A stretch of DNA of 46,747 bases from an uncultured Crocinitomix sp. GTDB lineage: Bacteria; Bacteroidota; Bacteroidia; Flavobacteriales_D; Crocinitomicaceae. The position numbers were made by a program, and so were the translations under genes. The notes under the pieces are model-generated. The model saw only the letters and a program-made list of their open reading frames with translations. It was not told the origin of the DNA and did not search any database. The stretch is taken from the NCBI GenBank assembly GCA_937139035.1, contig CAKZPK010000353.1, forward strand, positions 1-46,747, written 5' to 3'. Shown one piece after another: positions 8,065-15,713 of the stretch (position 1 is its first letter; each line of letters opens with the position of its first letter).

Positions 8065-9036
8065 TTATTTCCAACCTTTGATGTTTGAAAATGTTTCATA
8101 ATCGCAGCCTGTATCATATTTCAACTCTTTGTTCATTCGTTTTTCATAAGCTTGTTCAGCTAAATAAAGAATTGCTTCAAAATCTAAATCCTTAGGCATT
8201 TGTTTCGGATTGTTTAAAGCATTTACAAAAAAAATTTGTCCGTTTGAAATAGCACAACAACGAACGTATAAAAAGTAGTCAATCGAAAAATGTGTTTCCT
8301 TGTCTTTATATGAACCTTCTCCAATGTTTTTTGCATGTTCTTTAGTATCTAATTGATAAAGTTTATAACTTAAACTTTCTTGAAATTGTTTTATTTCAGA
8401 AACTTTTTTCCTACTCAAAAACTCGATTGCAAGGTTCATTTTATCTTCATCATCTTCTTCAGTCCAATCTATTTTATTAATTACTTCCCAAAACAAACTT
8501 TCTTGTAACATCTTTTTAGGTTTCATTAGCCTTTTTTGGTATTCTTCTCTTGCAATTCGCGATTTTTCATTTTGGATTTCAACTTCTATTTGAAACTCTT
8601 CTCTTTCATTATTCCAACGCCATTCCAAGAAAACATTGTTAACAATATAAGGTTCAACAACTCCAGATAAAGGAAATCCTCCCTTTACCCCACCTATTCC
8701 ATCACCTAATTTGAATTCTATTTCCCTTTCAAAGTCCGTAATTGGTTTATTTCCCAAATATTCGTATTCATTCAATCTATTGTGCTTTGGATTATCCGTA
8801 AAAAAGTTAATACAATATTGATTTGAAAAAAAGAATCTATCACAACAAAGAACTTCGTTTAATCTTTCATCAGAAATTTTAGGTTCTTCTTTGTCAATAT
8901 AGTTGAGAACAGCAATCATTAATAAATCACCATCTATTTCATCAAAAAATGATTTTCCTTTTTTAAGGACTTTAAACGCCCCGTAGAAATTACGTTCAAG
9001 TTTTGTAATAAATATGTCTCCTTGATTTACGCTCAT
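8065..9036 (-). CDS. Imm26-like plus DUF4240 fusion protein
   Basis: Protein of 323 residues in two parts. Residues 1-30 (VNQGDIFITKLERNFYGAFK, then VLKKG) resemble the start of the Imm26 immunity family, in which a GD(I/V)F strand is followed by a Tyr-Gly strand. Residues 180-310 match DUF4240: FWEVINKIDW, LSRKKVSEIKQFQESL, YFLYVRCCAISNGQIFF, then NPKQMPK. DUF4240 proteins often occur among polymorphic-toxin immunity genes. The gene begins with ATG 14 bases after the attC at 9050, and its stop is followed by a truncated attC end. Role in immunity is inference from the family; no toxin is visible. Confidence 0.6.
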   Translation of the reverse strand: MSVNQGDIFITKLERNFYGAFKVLKKGKSFFDEIDGDLLMIAVLNYIDKEEPKISDERLNEVLCCDRFFFSNQYCINFFTDNPKHNRLNEYEYLGNKPITDFEREIEFKLGDGIGGVKGGFPLSGVVEPYIVNNVFLEWRWNNEREEFQIEVEIQNEKSRIAREEYQKRLMKPKKMLQESLFWEVINKIDWTEEDDEDKMNLAIEFLSRKKVSEIKQFQESLSYKLYQLDTKEHAKNIGEGSYKDKETHFSIDYFLYVRCCAISNGQIFFVNALNNPKQMPKDLDFEAILYLAEQAYEKRMNKELKYDTGCDYETFSNIKGWK

Positions 9037-9049
9037 TTCTTAATTGATT

Positions 9050-9092
9050 ACCAACCTTTGAATAAATGTATCCATTTATGGTCTCGTTGCGA
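9050..9092 (-). repeat. attC site, compact
   Basis: Plus-strand order: outer arm CCAAC (9051-9055), spacer CTTTGA, inner arm ATAAATG (9062-9068), loop TATC, inner arm CATTTAT (9073-9079), spacer GGTCTC, outer arm GTTGC (9086-9090). Both spacers are 6 bases and unpaired, as in the central spacer of folded attC. In the minus direction the site reads TCGCAAC...GTTGGTA, close to RYYYAAC...GTTRRRY. It separates the ADP-ribosylglycohydrolase stop (9104) from the next start (9036). Confidence 0.75.
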
Positions 9093-9103
9093 AGCAATGA
9101 TAA

Positions 9104-10141
9104 TTACGTTTTGTTATCTGGTGTATATTCATTAGAATAAAATTGAACTAATTTATTGAGATCACTTTTGTATTCTATCCGTTGCACCCAATCATTCGGG
9201 ATAGAATTTATTCCGCAGTAAGCACCACTAAACGCACCAGTAAGACATGCAATTGAATCTGAGTCTCCTGAACTTAATACAGCTCGTTGCATTGCTCTTT
9301 TAGGGTTATCCGGAAATAACAAAAAACAATATAATGCCGTTGCGAATGATTCTTCTGCCGTCCAACCTTCCCCCCCTATTAAACAAGGGTTCTTTTCCGT
9401 ATCAGGTTCTAATAAACCATTCTTAACTCTGTTTAATCTTTCAATTATCTGTTCCCATCCAGAATCAATAAATTCCAAAGAAGAGTTAAAAGGTGGGCGA
9501 TCCCAAATGTTATTTAAGTATTCTTTATGGTAAACGCCCTTTTGAGATTTCGCATAATTAAGTAGCTTGTTTAACAAATTATCCGAACTAATTCCATCTA
9601 TTATAAATGATACAGTAATAGCTGTAATTTCTGATGCGGTCAATGCTGTGGGGTGAGCATGTGTAATCACAGATTGAAATTGAGAAAGTGCGCCAATCTT
9701 TTCATAACTAAGGTTCAATGATCTTAACAACCCTACTGGTATCACTCGCATGTTAGCCCCGCACCCTTTTGAATCTCTATATGTTGCTTTTTCCCAAGGA
9801 ATTCCTTTTTCAAGGCGCTCACAAGCTCTTAGACAAGTCATCCCAGGAGCTCTATTATTCCTTGGGTCATTATACCACAAAATAAACTTTTGAATTAAGG
9901 TTTTACCAAATAATTTGCAACTAAAGTTTTCATGTTTAGATTCAATTAGACTTTCTCCTACAGCCAGCCCCATCTGCGTATCATCAGTGACAAGAATAGG
10001 AGTGCCCTCAGGAGCTTTTGGCCCATTAGGTGGCCACTTAGTTATGATTTCTGAAATATTCAAGAATTCAGTTTCACGACCAAAACCATCTCCAATTGCC
10101 ATTCCGAATAAACATCCTGATATTTTCTCGTTTAAAGTCAT
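9104..10141 (-). CDS. ADP-ribosylglycohydrolase family protein
   Basis: Protein of 345 residues of the DraG/ARH fold, which removes ADP-ribose from modified proteins or small molecules using two Mg ions. Visible motifs: GCLFGMAIGDGFGRETE (residues 9-25), the metal ligands TDDTQM (52-57), and the C-terminal metal motif GDSDSIACLTGAFSGAY, equivalent to GD(T/S)D(T/S)xA. Length is normal. It sits alone between a long attC (10150) and a compact attC (9050), a clean single-gene cassette. Possible roles are reversal of ADP-ribosylating toxins or regulation; the sequence does not decide. Confidence 0.88.
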   Translation of the reverse strand: MTLNEKISGCLFGMAIGDGFGRETEFLNISEIITKWPPNGPKAPEGTPILVTDDTQMGLAVGESLIESKHENFSCKLFGKTLIQKFILWYNDPRNNRAPGMTCLRACERLEKGIPWEKATYRDSKGCGANMRVIPVGLLRSLNLSYEKIGALSQFQSVITHAHPTALTASEITAITVSFIIDGISSDNLLNKLLNYAKSQKGVYHKEYLNNIWDRPPFNSSLEFIDSGWEQIIERLNRVKNGLLEPDTEKNPCLIGGEGWTAEESFATALYCFLLFPDNPKRAMQRAVLSSGDSDSIACLTGAFSGAYCGINSIPNDWVQRIEYKSDLNKLVQFYSNEYTPDNKT

Positions 10142-10149
10142 CTATTGAT

Positions 10150-10292
10150 TACACATAGCGTTCGGTATAAAAATAGTAGCGGATTTTAAGACACAAATCT
10201 TTCAAATTATCACTAAGTTTTGTACAAAGATACTTACTTTGAATTTAGTACTAAAACCGCTATTATTTCTATACATTGTTGCCAGTAGTGCT
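10150..10292 (-). repeat. Long attC-like site, copy 1
   Basis: A 17-base arm (10166-10182, TATAAAAATAGTAGCGG) pairs with 10257-10273 (CCGCTATTATTTCTATA), with two mismatches. Inside it are further short arms (ACTAA/TTTAGT, CAAAG/CTTTG), giving one long branched hairpin. At the gene side the outer arm GTTGCC (10278-10283) precedes AGTAGTGCTTT. The other outer arm is changed to CATAGCG, so the AAC triplet is lost there. It is highly similar to the element at 15175. It lies between the DJ-1/PfpI stop and the ADP-ribosylglycohydrolase start. Confidence 0.6.
10225..10232 (-). promoter_or_regulatory. Possible -7 box inside long attC copy 1
   Basis: The minus strand reads TATCTTTG, a match to the Bacteroidota -7 consensus TAnnTTTG, 84 bases upstream of the ADP-ribosylglycohydrolase ATG. 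The -33 region offers only a weak TTTTAG. The same box at nearly the same distance to its gene occurs in copy 2. Confidence 0.35.
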
Positions 10293-10314
10293 TTCTATTC
10301 CTGCTATTCTATTT

Positions 10315-11118
10315 CTAATTCCTGTTTTTACTTTCTTTTAAATATTCAGTTAATGCCTCTAAATATAATTTGTTAAATGCAGTTCCAGAAAACGGATTTT
10401 GACTGGTCACTAAATTTCTGTCTTTTACAGCATAGTTTGCCTTTGGCAGTTTACGCTTATATTTTAGCCCAAGTTTGCCTAATTTTTTTGCTATTTTTCT
10501 ATTTTCGGGCCTTCCTTTCATAATAAAATGCTCAATAACAAATTCCTCAAATGGTGAAACTGAATTTACTTCAAAACCAACGTATGGATTCTCTTCTTTT
10601 GGTATAGTTAATATCAGACTTGGTGCGTGGCAAATAAGTCCTGTTGGTTTATTCTCTTTTGCAAAGTATTTAAGCAAAATAGGAATGTTTTTGTCATTAA
10701 CTAAATCAATCATTAAACCTTGTCCACCTGGAATAATTATGCCTATATAATCAGATTTCATTTCAGTGGCTTTTTCAAGTGTTTTAGGATTGTTAAAGAA
10801 ACTATCTGTTTTAATGAATGTTAAGGCTTCGTCTTTTACTTTCATGTTGTTTTTCCAATATTTGTCGTTTATGCTTTCCCCATCTATTGTTGCTACAACC
10901 CCATTAGGTGTTGCAAAATCTACAGTATAACCAGCTTCTATTACTGATTTATATGCAAAATAAAACTCATTTAAGAACACACCCGTTTGTCGAAGTTTCT
11001 CTCCATTGTTCAATTGCAGCGTATCTGCTGCACTCATTACGAATAGTATTTTGTTGTTTTGTGCAGAAACCGTTTTGGCCAAAAGCACTACTATTATTAT
11101 CAAAGCTCTAATTTTCAT
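10315..11118 (-). CDS. Exported DJ-1/PfpI family protein
   Basis: Protein of 267 residues with a signal peptide (KIRALIIIVVLLAKTVSAQ, cleavage after SAQ). The class-I glutamine-amidotransferase-like fold is shown by the acidic residue Glu51 (FLNEFY), the strand IGIIIPGGQG (residues 125-134), and the nucleophile elbow GLICHAP with Cys163 and His164. This matches the Hsp31/YhbO-type DJ-1 subgroup, with proposed roles in carbonyl stress (glyoxalase or deglycase, debated). The export signal is unusual for that role. It is the last gene of a Crp/Fnr-SDR-DJ-1 run with gaps of 11 and 65 bases, ending at the long attC at 10150. Confidence 0.8.
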   Translation of the reverse strand: MKIRALIIIVVLLAKTVSAQNNKILFVMSAADTLQLNNGEKLRQTGVFLNEFYFAYKSVIEAGYTVDFATPNGVVATIDGESINDKYWKNNMKVKDEALTFIKTDSFFNNPKTLEKATEMKSDYIGIIIPGGQGLMIDLVNDKNIPILLKYFAKENKPTGLICHAPSLILTIPKEENPYVGFEVNSVSPFEEFVIEHFIMKGRPENRKIAKKLGKLGLKYKRKLPKANYAVKDRNLVTSQNPFSGTAFNKLYLEALTEYLKESKNRN

Positions 11119-11129
11119 TTCATGATATT

Positions 11130-11864
11130 TTAAACTGTTATGCCTTTCATTATTCTATCGGCTATTTTTGGACTAATTCTGTTTATGATTCTCAATAATT
11201 TCACTTTATGAATATTTACTTCATATCTGTTATTTTTATATGCTTTTGTAAATTCATCTACCAATCTTTGAGGTGAAATTTTTCCTTTGCCTCTACCTTT
11301 TGTCATTTCCGTATCTACTAAAGGAGGTATTATTTCAAATACTTTTACTTTTTCTAATTGGTATCGTAATGATTTTGAGAAAATGTGAATTCCTGCTTTT
11401 GTTGCGCAATAGACAGCTGATTTGGCTTTAGGAACAATGGCTAAACCTGAAGAAACATTAACAATGGCTGAATTAGAATTATTTTGTAGTACAGAAATTA
11501 ATGAAGTAATAAGTTTTATAGGTGAAGTAAGGTTTGTACTTATTTCATTTTCTATTTTTTGTAGCGTATAGGTTTCGTCCAACAAAGTTTGGTCATACTG
11601 TATGCCTGCGTTGTTTATCAACACATTTAGGTCTTTGTGTTCTTGGTTTATATAAGCTACAAGTCGGTCTAATTCCGATTGAGAAGTAACATTACATTTA
11701 AAGGATGTAATTCGTTTGTCAAATTTTGCAAGTTCTTCTAATCTGGTTTCGTTTCTGCCAACAGCTATTATTTGATTATCTAATTTGCAAAATCGCTCTG
11801 TCAATTCTCGGCCGATACCAGAAGTAGCACCTGTAATAAGAATTTTATTATTGTTCAATTTCAT
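11130..11864 (-). CDS. Short-chain dehydrogenase/reductase (SDR)
   Basis: About 244 residues from the internal ATG at 11864, chosen because the upstream extension to 11912 is not conserved-looking and the NAD(P)-binding motif normally begins about 10 residues after the start. Motifs: TGATSGIG (cofactor binding, residues 11-18), NNAGIQ, catalytic Ser in VNVSSG, and YCATK (YxxxK active site). The sequence resembles the DltE/YqjQ-type classical SDRs that oxidise or reduce small alcohols and ketones. It lies between the Crp/Fnr gene and the DJ-1-like gene on one probable transcript, suggesting an aldehyde or redox stress unit. Confidence 0.85.
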   Translation of the reverse strand: MKLNNNKILITGATSGIGRELTERFCKLDNQIIAVGRNETRLEELAKFDKRITSFKCNVTSQSELDRLVAYINQEHKDLNVLINNAGIQYDQTLLDETYTLQKIENEISTNLTSPIKLITSLISVLQNNSNSAIVNVSSGLAIVPKAKSAVYCATKAGIHIFSKSLRYQLEKVKVFEIIPPLVDTEMTKGRGKGKISPQRLVDEFTKAYKNNRYEVNIHKVKLLRIINRISPKIADRIMKGITV

Positions 11865-11929
11865 ATTCGTGATATTTAAAGCAAAATTCACGAGAATGAA
11901 ATCTAAAACCATTTACATATGTAAAGATT

Positions 11930-12496
11930 TTACTTTTTCGCTCTTATACGACTTAATTGAGTTGGTGTAACACCTAAATACGAAGCGATATGGTATTGGT
12001 TAATTAGGTTTTCTAAATCTGGGTGTTCTTTTTTGAAGATAGAGTAGCGTTCAGTTGCATCAAGCGTTACAAGTTCAATTTCTCTTTTTTCTTTTATTGC
12101 AAACTTATATTCTGCCATAGTTCGAGCAAGGCTTTCAAACGTTGGATACTTATTATAAAGTGAAGTAAGTTGCCTAAAATCAGCAACGAATAGCGTGCAG
12201 TCTGTTAAGCATTGAATATTAATTAAATTTTTCTGCTTTGTTGTTATTGATGAGTATGCCGCTACAAAATTTGAAGGTGTGAAGAACGTTTTATTGTATT
12301 CTTTTCCTGATTTATTTCGAAAAAATGCACGCATTACACCATTGGAAATAAATGCCAATTTCAAAGAATATTCTCCCTCTTTCGCAAAGTAATCGTGCTT
12401 TTTTAATTGGATTTCCGAAAATAATGAGGTGAAAATCTCCATTTCACTTTCTGTAAAGTGAATTAATGTTTCCAAATATGCTTTCAGTTCATCCAT
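11930..12496 (-). CDS. Crp/Fnr family transcriptional regulator
   Basis: Protein of 188 residues with an N-terminal cyclic-nucleotide-binding-like beta-barrel (HDYFAKEGEYSLKLAFISNG then VMRAFF) and a C-terminal winged HTH (INQYHIASYLGVTPTQLSRI, then RAKK). The barrel lacks the Arg and Ser ligands of true cAMP binders, as is common in Bacteroidota Crp-like regulators. It is the first gene of the Crp-SDR-DJ-1 run and may control it. The upstream gap (12497-12739) holds a degenerate attC and probably its promoter. Confidence 0.85.
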   Translation of the reverse strand: MDELKAYLETLIHFTESEMEIFTSLFSEIQLKKHDYFAKEGEYSLKLAFISNGVMRAFFRNKSGKEYNKTFFTPSNFVAAYSSITTKQKNLINIQCLTDCTLFVADFRQLTSLYNKYPTFESLARTMAEYKFAIKEKREIELVTLDATERYSIFKKEHPDLENLINQYHIASYLGVTPTQLSRIRAKK

Positions 12497-12524
12497 TTTT
12501 GACTATGACGTTCAGCTTTCGTCA

Positions 12525-12630
12525 ATTGCAGCTAGCGGTTTGAGTAAATGTAGCCATTTATAGCGAACTGCTTGACAGTAAATTCCACCTGTTGTTATAG
12601 CTATTTTTTCAATTTAGTGCTTTTTGCAAC
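12525..12630 (-). repeat. Degenerate attC-like element
   Basis: In the minus direction it begins with GTTGCAAAAAGCAC (the 14-mer also at 8047-8060). It then holds CTATAACAACAGG, and ends with TATAAATGGCTACATTTACT, CAAACC and GCTAGC. An inner palindrome TAAATG-GCTA-CATTTA is present, but the right outer arm lost GTT. A second CCGCTAG copy near 12690 suggests rearrangement. The gap as a whole (12497-12739) has no gene. Confidence 0.45.
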
Positions 12631-12739
12631 AATCTGATATTCGTCTTGATAAATAATGATTTATTTCTGTGAACAACCTATCTTGCCTACTAGCGGTATC
12701 AGTATCTATTCCAACAACAAATCGCAAATAAGTTATATT

Positions 12740-13234
12740 TTATTTGACAGCAATATGTTTTTTATTTGCAACCTTTTCTTCAATCCATTCATGTTGCACG
12801 TTAAATCCTGCAATCCAAATAAAACCAGCTGATTCGTTAAAAATCGAATCTCCAAAATTGTTGGTATTGAACTTAATTGACAGAAAATTTTTCAGTTCTT
12901 TTGATTTTAAATGGTTAAAGTATGATCGCTTTTTTTCCTCTTCAGCTCTTTTCACAAATTCATTGTACTTCAAGTCATATTCTTCAGACATTATTTCAAA
13001 AGTATCTTCCATGAGGTTAGGAGCGTTCATTTGAAGGTTTACACAATGATTAATTATTAAAAGAAGTGTCTTCGTAGTCCATGTGTCAGAATCTTCAGAA
13101 TTCCCTTCCCAGTTATAATAGTTAATCCTTAGAGTAAGTTTACGATCAAAATAATCACAATCTTCAATCTTTATTGATTCAATGTTACTGTCATGGAAGT
13201 TTAGGTTTTCAATATGTTTTTTATAGTTAATCAT
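12740..13234 (-). CDS. Hypothetical protein with FHDS motif, about 164 aa
   Basis: The open frame extends to a TTG at 13258, which lies inside the right arm of the upstream attC, so the start is better placed at ATG 13234 (MINYKKHIENLNFHDSNIES). The N-terminal FHDSxIxxI followed by strands CDYFDRKLTLRINYYNW resembles small immunity-type proteins (for example the LHDxxI class), but I cannot name the family. C-terminal half: helical Lys/Glu-rich segment and a short hydrophobic strand (SAGFIWIAGFNV). It is a single-gene cassette between the sites at 13253 and 12525. Confidence 0.55.
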   Translation of the reverse strand: MINYKKHIENLNFHDSNIESIKIEDCDYFDRKLTLRINYYNWEGNSEDSDTWTTKTLLLIINHCVNLQMNAPNLMEDTFEIMSEEYDLKYNEFVKRAEEEKKRSYFNHLKSKELKNFLSIKFNTNNFGDSIFNESAGFIWIAGFNVQHEWIEEKVANKKHIAVK

Positions 13235-13252
13235 ATTCTGATTTTCAATAAA

Positions 13253-13303
13253 GCACAACGTTCGGCTAAACTGCGTTTGAATACAGTTTAAGCTTTGTTG
13301 TAT
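13253..13303 (-). repeat. attC site with extrahelical base
   Basis: Plus order: outer arm ACAAC (13255-13259), spacer GTTCG, inner arm GCTAAACTG (13265-13273), 10-base loop CGTTTGAATA, inner arm CAGTTTAAGC (13284-13293), spacer TTT, outer arm GTTGT (13297-13301). The second inner arm has one extra A compared with its partner, the hallmark bulged base of attC. In the minus direction it reads ATACAAC...GTTGTGC. It lies exactly between the stop at 13310 and the start at 13234. Confidence 0.8.
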
Positions 13304-13309
13304 TTAGTT

Positions 13310-14383
13310 TCATAAATTATAACCACAACATAAATAGTAACTCAGAGTAGAGCTTTCTTCGAGTATTCGATTTATGTTTATGTTCTCACTGGCTTGACAC
13401 TCCATTGTTACTTTTCCATTAATTCTGCAAGATTGTATTTCTTGTTCTTGATTGTAAAAAAACAGGTCGTTTATTTTTTTTTCTGAGGGTTCGATAAGCT
13501 TTCCTTTACAAATAGCTGAGTGCGTCCAGCCTCTACTAACTAAATATAAACAGGGCTCAAGATCTACACTGGAATTAGCATTGCGTAAAATCAAATCAAT
13601 TTGCTTGTCAACAACCTTAACATTTTTTTTACTAATAAAATCAGCTAATGAATCAATATTGATCAAAGAGGGACCATTGAAACTGTCATTAATAGCGAAA
13701 AAATATCCAATTATAATAGAGTAGTTTGAAATAATCTTCTGTTTATATAAGCTATCAGTATTTGGATCAAAATCCGTAAGAGTGTAGTCCAAATCATTTG
13801 AAGATCTTAATAGACTTATTAATCTAAGGAAGTCACTATAAGTACTTTTCTCAAATTTATACTTCCTACCAAAGATTATTTGAGATTGACATTCATCTGA
13901 AAAACTTATTATGGGTTCCTTTGTTTTTTCTTTAATATTCTCTTCTAATAGCTCTTTAAGTTCTTGGAATCCCATATAATCAGCATCTTTCTTTCTTAAG
14001 GTTTCTTCTACAGAGCTGAATTCATCTGCCAAATATTTAGATATTTCCAGTAGAGATCTTTCTCCTTTTAATGGATTCAAAATACTGGAAATTACTATTC
14101 CTGAAAAGAAACTGTTAATACGCTCAGATGAATATTTCTTCGTTGGGTTAGCTCCCTTATCCAAGAGAAACTTCAAGAAAACAAGATCAATAGGTTTACT
14201 TAGATCATCTCTTATTTTTTTATTTATTGTAGATAAAAACACCGTAAAAAACACGTCATATCCATCCTCTTCTGCAGATAAAATAATGTCACTGGAATAA
14301 TTTCGTTCTAATTGGCCAAGCCCAGAATTTATATCGATTTTCGAATCTAGAATATCATAGATTAAATCAAAAAAAGTTTCCAT
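13310..14383 (-). CDS. Ankyrin-like hypothetical protein, 357 aa
   Basis: Cytosolic protein of 357 residues. Near residues 78-95 the segment LVFLKFLLDKGANPT is a good match to an ankyrin repeat second helix and loop. Other repeats are too diverged to count. The middle is charged and helical (LKELLEENIKEKTKE) and the C-terminus has a Cys-containing segment (LEPCLYLVSRGW, CYLCCG-like end SYYLCCGYNL). No enzymatic motif seen. The start ATG at 14383 is 17 bases after the attC at 14401 and the stop is 7 bases before the one at 13253, so this is a well-delimited single-gene cassette. Confidence 0.6.
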   Translation of the reverse strand: METFFDLIYDILDSKIDINSGLGQLERNYSSDIILSAEEDGYDVFFTVFLSTINKKIRDDLSKPIDLVFLKFLLDKGANPTKKYSSERINSFFSGIVISSILNPLKGERSLLEISKYLADEFSSVEETLRKKDADYMGFQELKELLEENIKEKTKEPIISFSDECQSQIIFGRKYKFEKSTYSDFLRLISLLRSSNDLDYTLTDFDPNTDSLYKQKIISNYSIIIGYFFAINDSFNGPSLINIDSLADFISKKNVKVVDKQIDLILRNANSSVDLEPCLYLVSRGWTHSAICKGKLIEPSEKKINDLFFYNQEQEIQSCRINGKVTMECQASENININRILEESSTLSYYLCCGYNL

Positions 14384-14400
14384 GTTTTTTATTTATTGTA

Positions 14401-14441
14401 CGCAACGGTTGTGTAAAATGCATTTTTACACCTTGTTGTGC
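14401..14441 (-). repeat. attC site, shortest of the array
   Basis: Plus order: outer arm CAAC (14403-14406), spacer GGTT, inner arm GTGTAAAA (14411-14418), 5-base loop TGCAT, inner arm TTTTACAC (14424-14431), spacer CTT, outer arm GTTG (14435-14438). In the minus direction it reads GCACAAC...GTTGCGT, close to RYYYAAC...GTTRRRY. It begins 7 bases past the LRR gene stop. Confidence 0.8.
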
Positions 14442-14447
14442 TTCGTT

Positions 14448-15158
14448 TTATAAATGAACTGAAACATCTATCAAATCATCTAATATTTTACTTTTTTTAA
14501 TTTTATTGTTCTCCCCAATGTACAACTCTTTAAGGCTATTTAATAAAGTTAATTCACTAGGAAGCGATTTCAAGTTACAACAAAAAACTGCTAAGAATTC
14601 TAATTGACTTAATTGTTCAATGTTTTTTAGATCAGTAAGTTTCTCATTATAACTAATTTGTAATCTCCTCAAGGACTTTAACATAAACACTTCTTTCGGA
14701 ATTTCAGTAAGATTGCAATTCATTAATTCAAGTACTTCTAAATTCTTAAACTGATCAATACCTGAAAAATCGGATAGGTTAGGGTTGTTGCTTAAACAAA
14801 GATATTTAAGATGGGTTAGTTGATCAAGTCCAGCGGGCAATTTGGTTAGAGTTAAATTTGTAAGGCTTAATTCCTCAATGTTTTTTAATTCGACAGGAAA
14901 GTTAAAATCTCCTATTTTGGGATTTAATCCAATGTCTATTTTTTTGACTCTCTTAAGAGTAGAGAGTTCCTCAGGAAGGCTAGAAAGGTTACAATTGCAA
15001 ATATTTAGAGATTCAAGATTACTTAATGTTGTTAGCCCTTCAAAATCCGAAAGTTCGAAACTGTCTTCTAAGTTTAAATGCAAGAGGGATTTATTATATA
15101 GAATTTCATCTGGTATTTTAACAATATCAGAAAATGGTTCAACTTTGAAAGTGTTCAT
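14448..15158 (-). CDS. Leucine-rich repeat protein
   Basis: Protein of 236 residues built almost entirely of LRRs of about 23 residues, for example LESLNICNCNLSSLPEEL and LEVLELMNCNLTEIPKEVF, with the consensus LxxLxLxxCNLTxLPxxL. Consecutive units alternate between two types (CNL-x-LP and NPKLSDF). There is no signal peptide, so it probably acts inside the cell as a binding scaffold; the partner is unknown. LRR proteins this small and without extra domains occur often in mobile cassettes. It is flanked by the long site at 15175 and the short attC at 14401. Confidence 0.85.
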   Translation of the reverse strand: MNTFKVEPFSDIVKIPDEILYNKSLLHLNLEDSFELSDFEGLTTLSNLESLNICNCNLSSLPEELSTLKRVKKIDIGLNPKIGDFNFPVELKNIEELSLTNLTLTKLPAGLDQLTHLKYLCLSNNPNLSDFSGIDQFKNLEVLELMNCNLTEIPKEVFMLKSLRRLQISYNEKLTDLKNIEQLSQLEFLAVFCCNLKSLPSELTLLNSLKELYIGENNKIKKSKILDDLIDVSVHL

Positions 15159-15174
15159 TTTTTTGTTAATTAAG

Positions 15175-15312
15175 CATAATGTTTGATTTAAGAATAGTAG
15201 CGGATTTTAAGGCACTTTCCTTTCAGTTTGACACTAAGCTTTATACAAAGATACTCACTTTGAACTTAGCACTAAACCGCTATTATTTTTATACATTGCT
15301 AGCAGTAGGCTT
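15175..15312 (-). repeat. Long attC-like site, copy 2
   Basis: Near-copy of the element at 10150 over about 125 bases, same orientation. Long arms 15187-15203 (ending AATAGTAGCGG) and 15277-15293 (starting CCGCTATTATT) pair with a few mismatches. Inner arms ACTAAG/CTTAG and CAAAG/CTTTG are kept despite substitutions. The outer arms are GCATAATG and CATTGCTAGC, so the AAC/GTT triplets are eroded. It lies between the DoxX-like stop and the LRR start. Confidence 0.6.
15246..15253 (-). promoter_or_regulatory. Possible -7 box inside long attC copy 2
   Basis: Minus-strand TATCTTTG, identical to the box in copy 1 and 88 bases upstream of the LRR start. The -33 element is weak. Conservation in both copies is the main support. 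Confidence 0.35.
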
Positions 15313-15707
15313 TATTTGGTTTCGCTGGTGAAGATCAAGAAGAACGCACCAAAGAGTGGAAGGTTTTTTAAGAATGAAACCATTTCAGCCTGTTGTATAA
15401 CTATTTGTAAATCTGTTTCTGTTGCTAAAGCCCAAAAGTTGTGAAAAATGAATGTTGTAGGAAGCATAAATATTAACAGAAGTATTGTCCCAATTTTAGA
15501 TTTATAACTCGTGATAATTGATAATCCTCCTGTAACTTGTAAGAGTATTGCCATAATTAAAAAAAATGAAGTAAATACCATATTATGAGATTCCATATAT
15601 GAAATGGTTTTATCCCAATCTCCAATTTTACTTAATCCACTTGCAATGAATATAAGACTGAATAATATTCTTCCTATTCTGTTGATGTACTTTTTTGAAT
15701 TTATCAT
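15312..15707 (-). CDS. DoxX-like four-helix membrane protein
   Basis: Protein of 131 residues with four hydrophobic segments (about 12-30, 45-65, 70-90, 108-126) and the N-terminal pattern IGRILFSLIFIASGLSKIGD typical of DoxX/SURF4-type proteins. These are small membrane proteins linked in other bacteria to redox enzymes and quinone-related metabolism, with no firmly known mechanism. It follows the flavin monooxygenase gene by 6 bases, so the two are almost certainly co-transcribed. Its stop borders the long attC-like site at 15175. Confidence 0.75.
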   Translation of the reverse strand: MINSKKYINRIGRILFSLIFIASGLSKIGDWDKTISYMESHNMVFTSFFLIMAILLQVTGGLSIITSYKSKIGTILLLIFMLPTTFIFHNFWALATETDLQIVIQQAEMVSFLKNLPLFGAFFLIFTSETK

Positions 15708-15713
15708 TTCACT

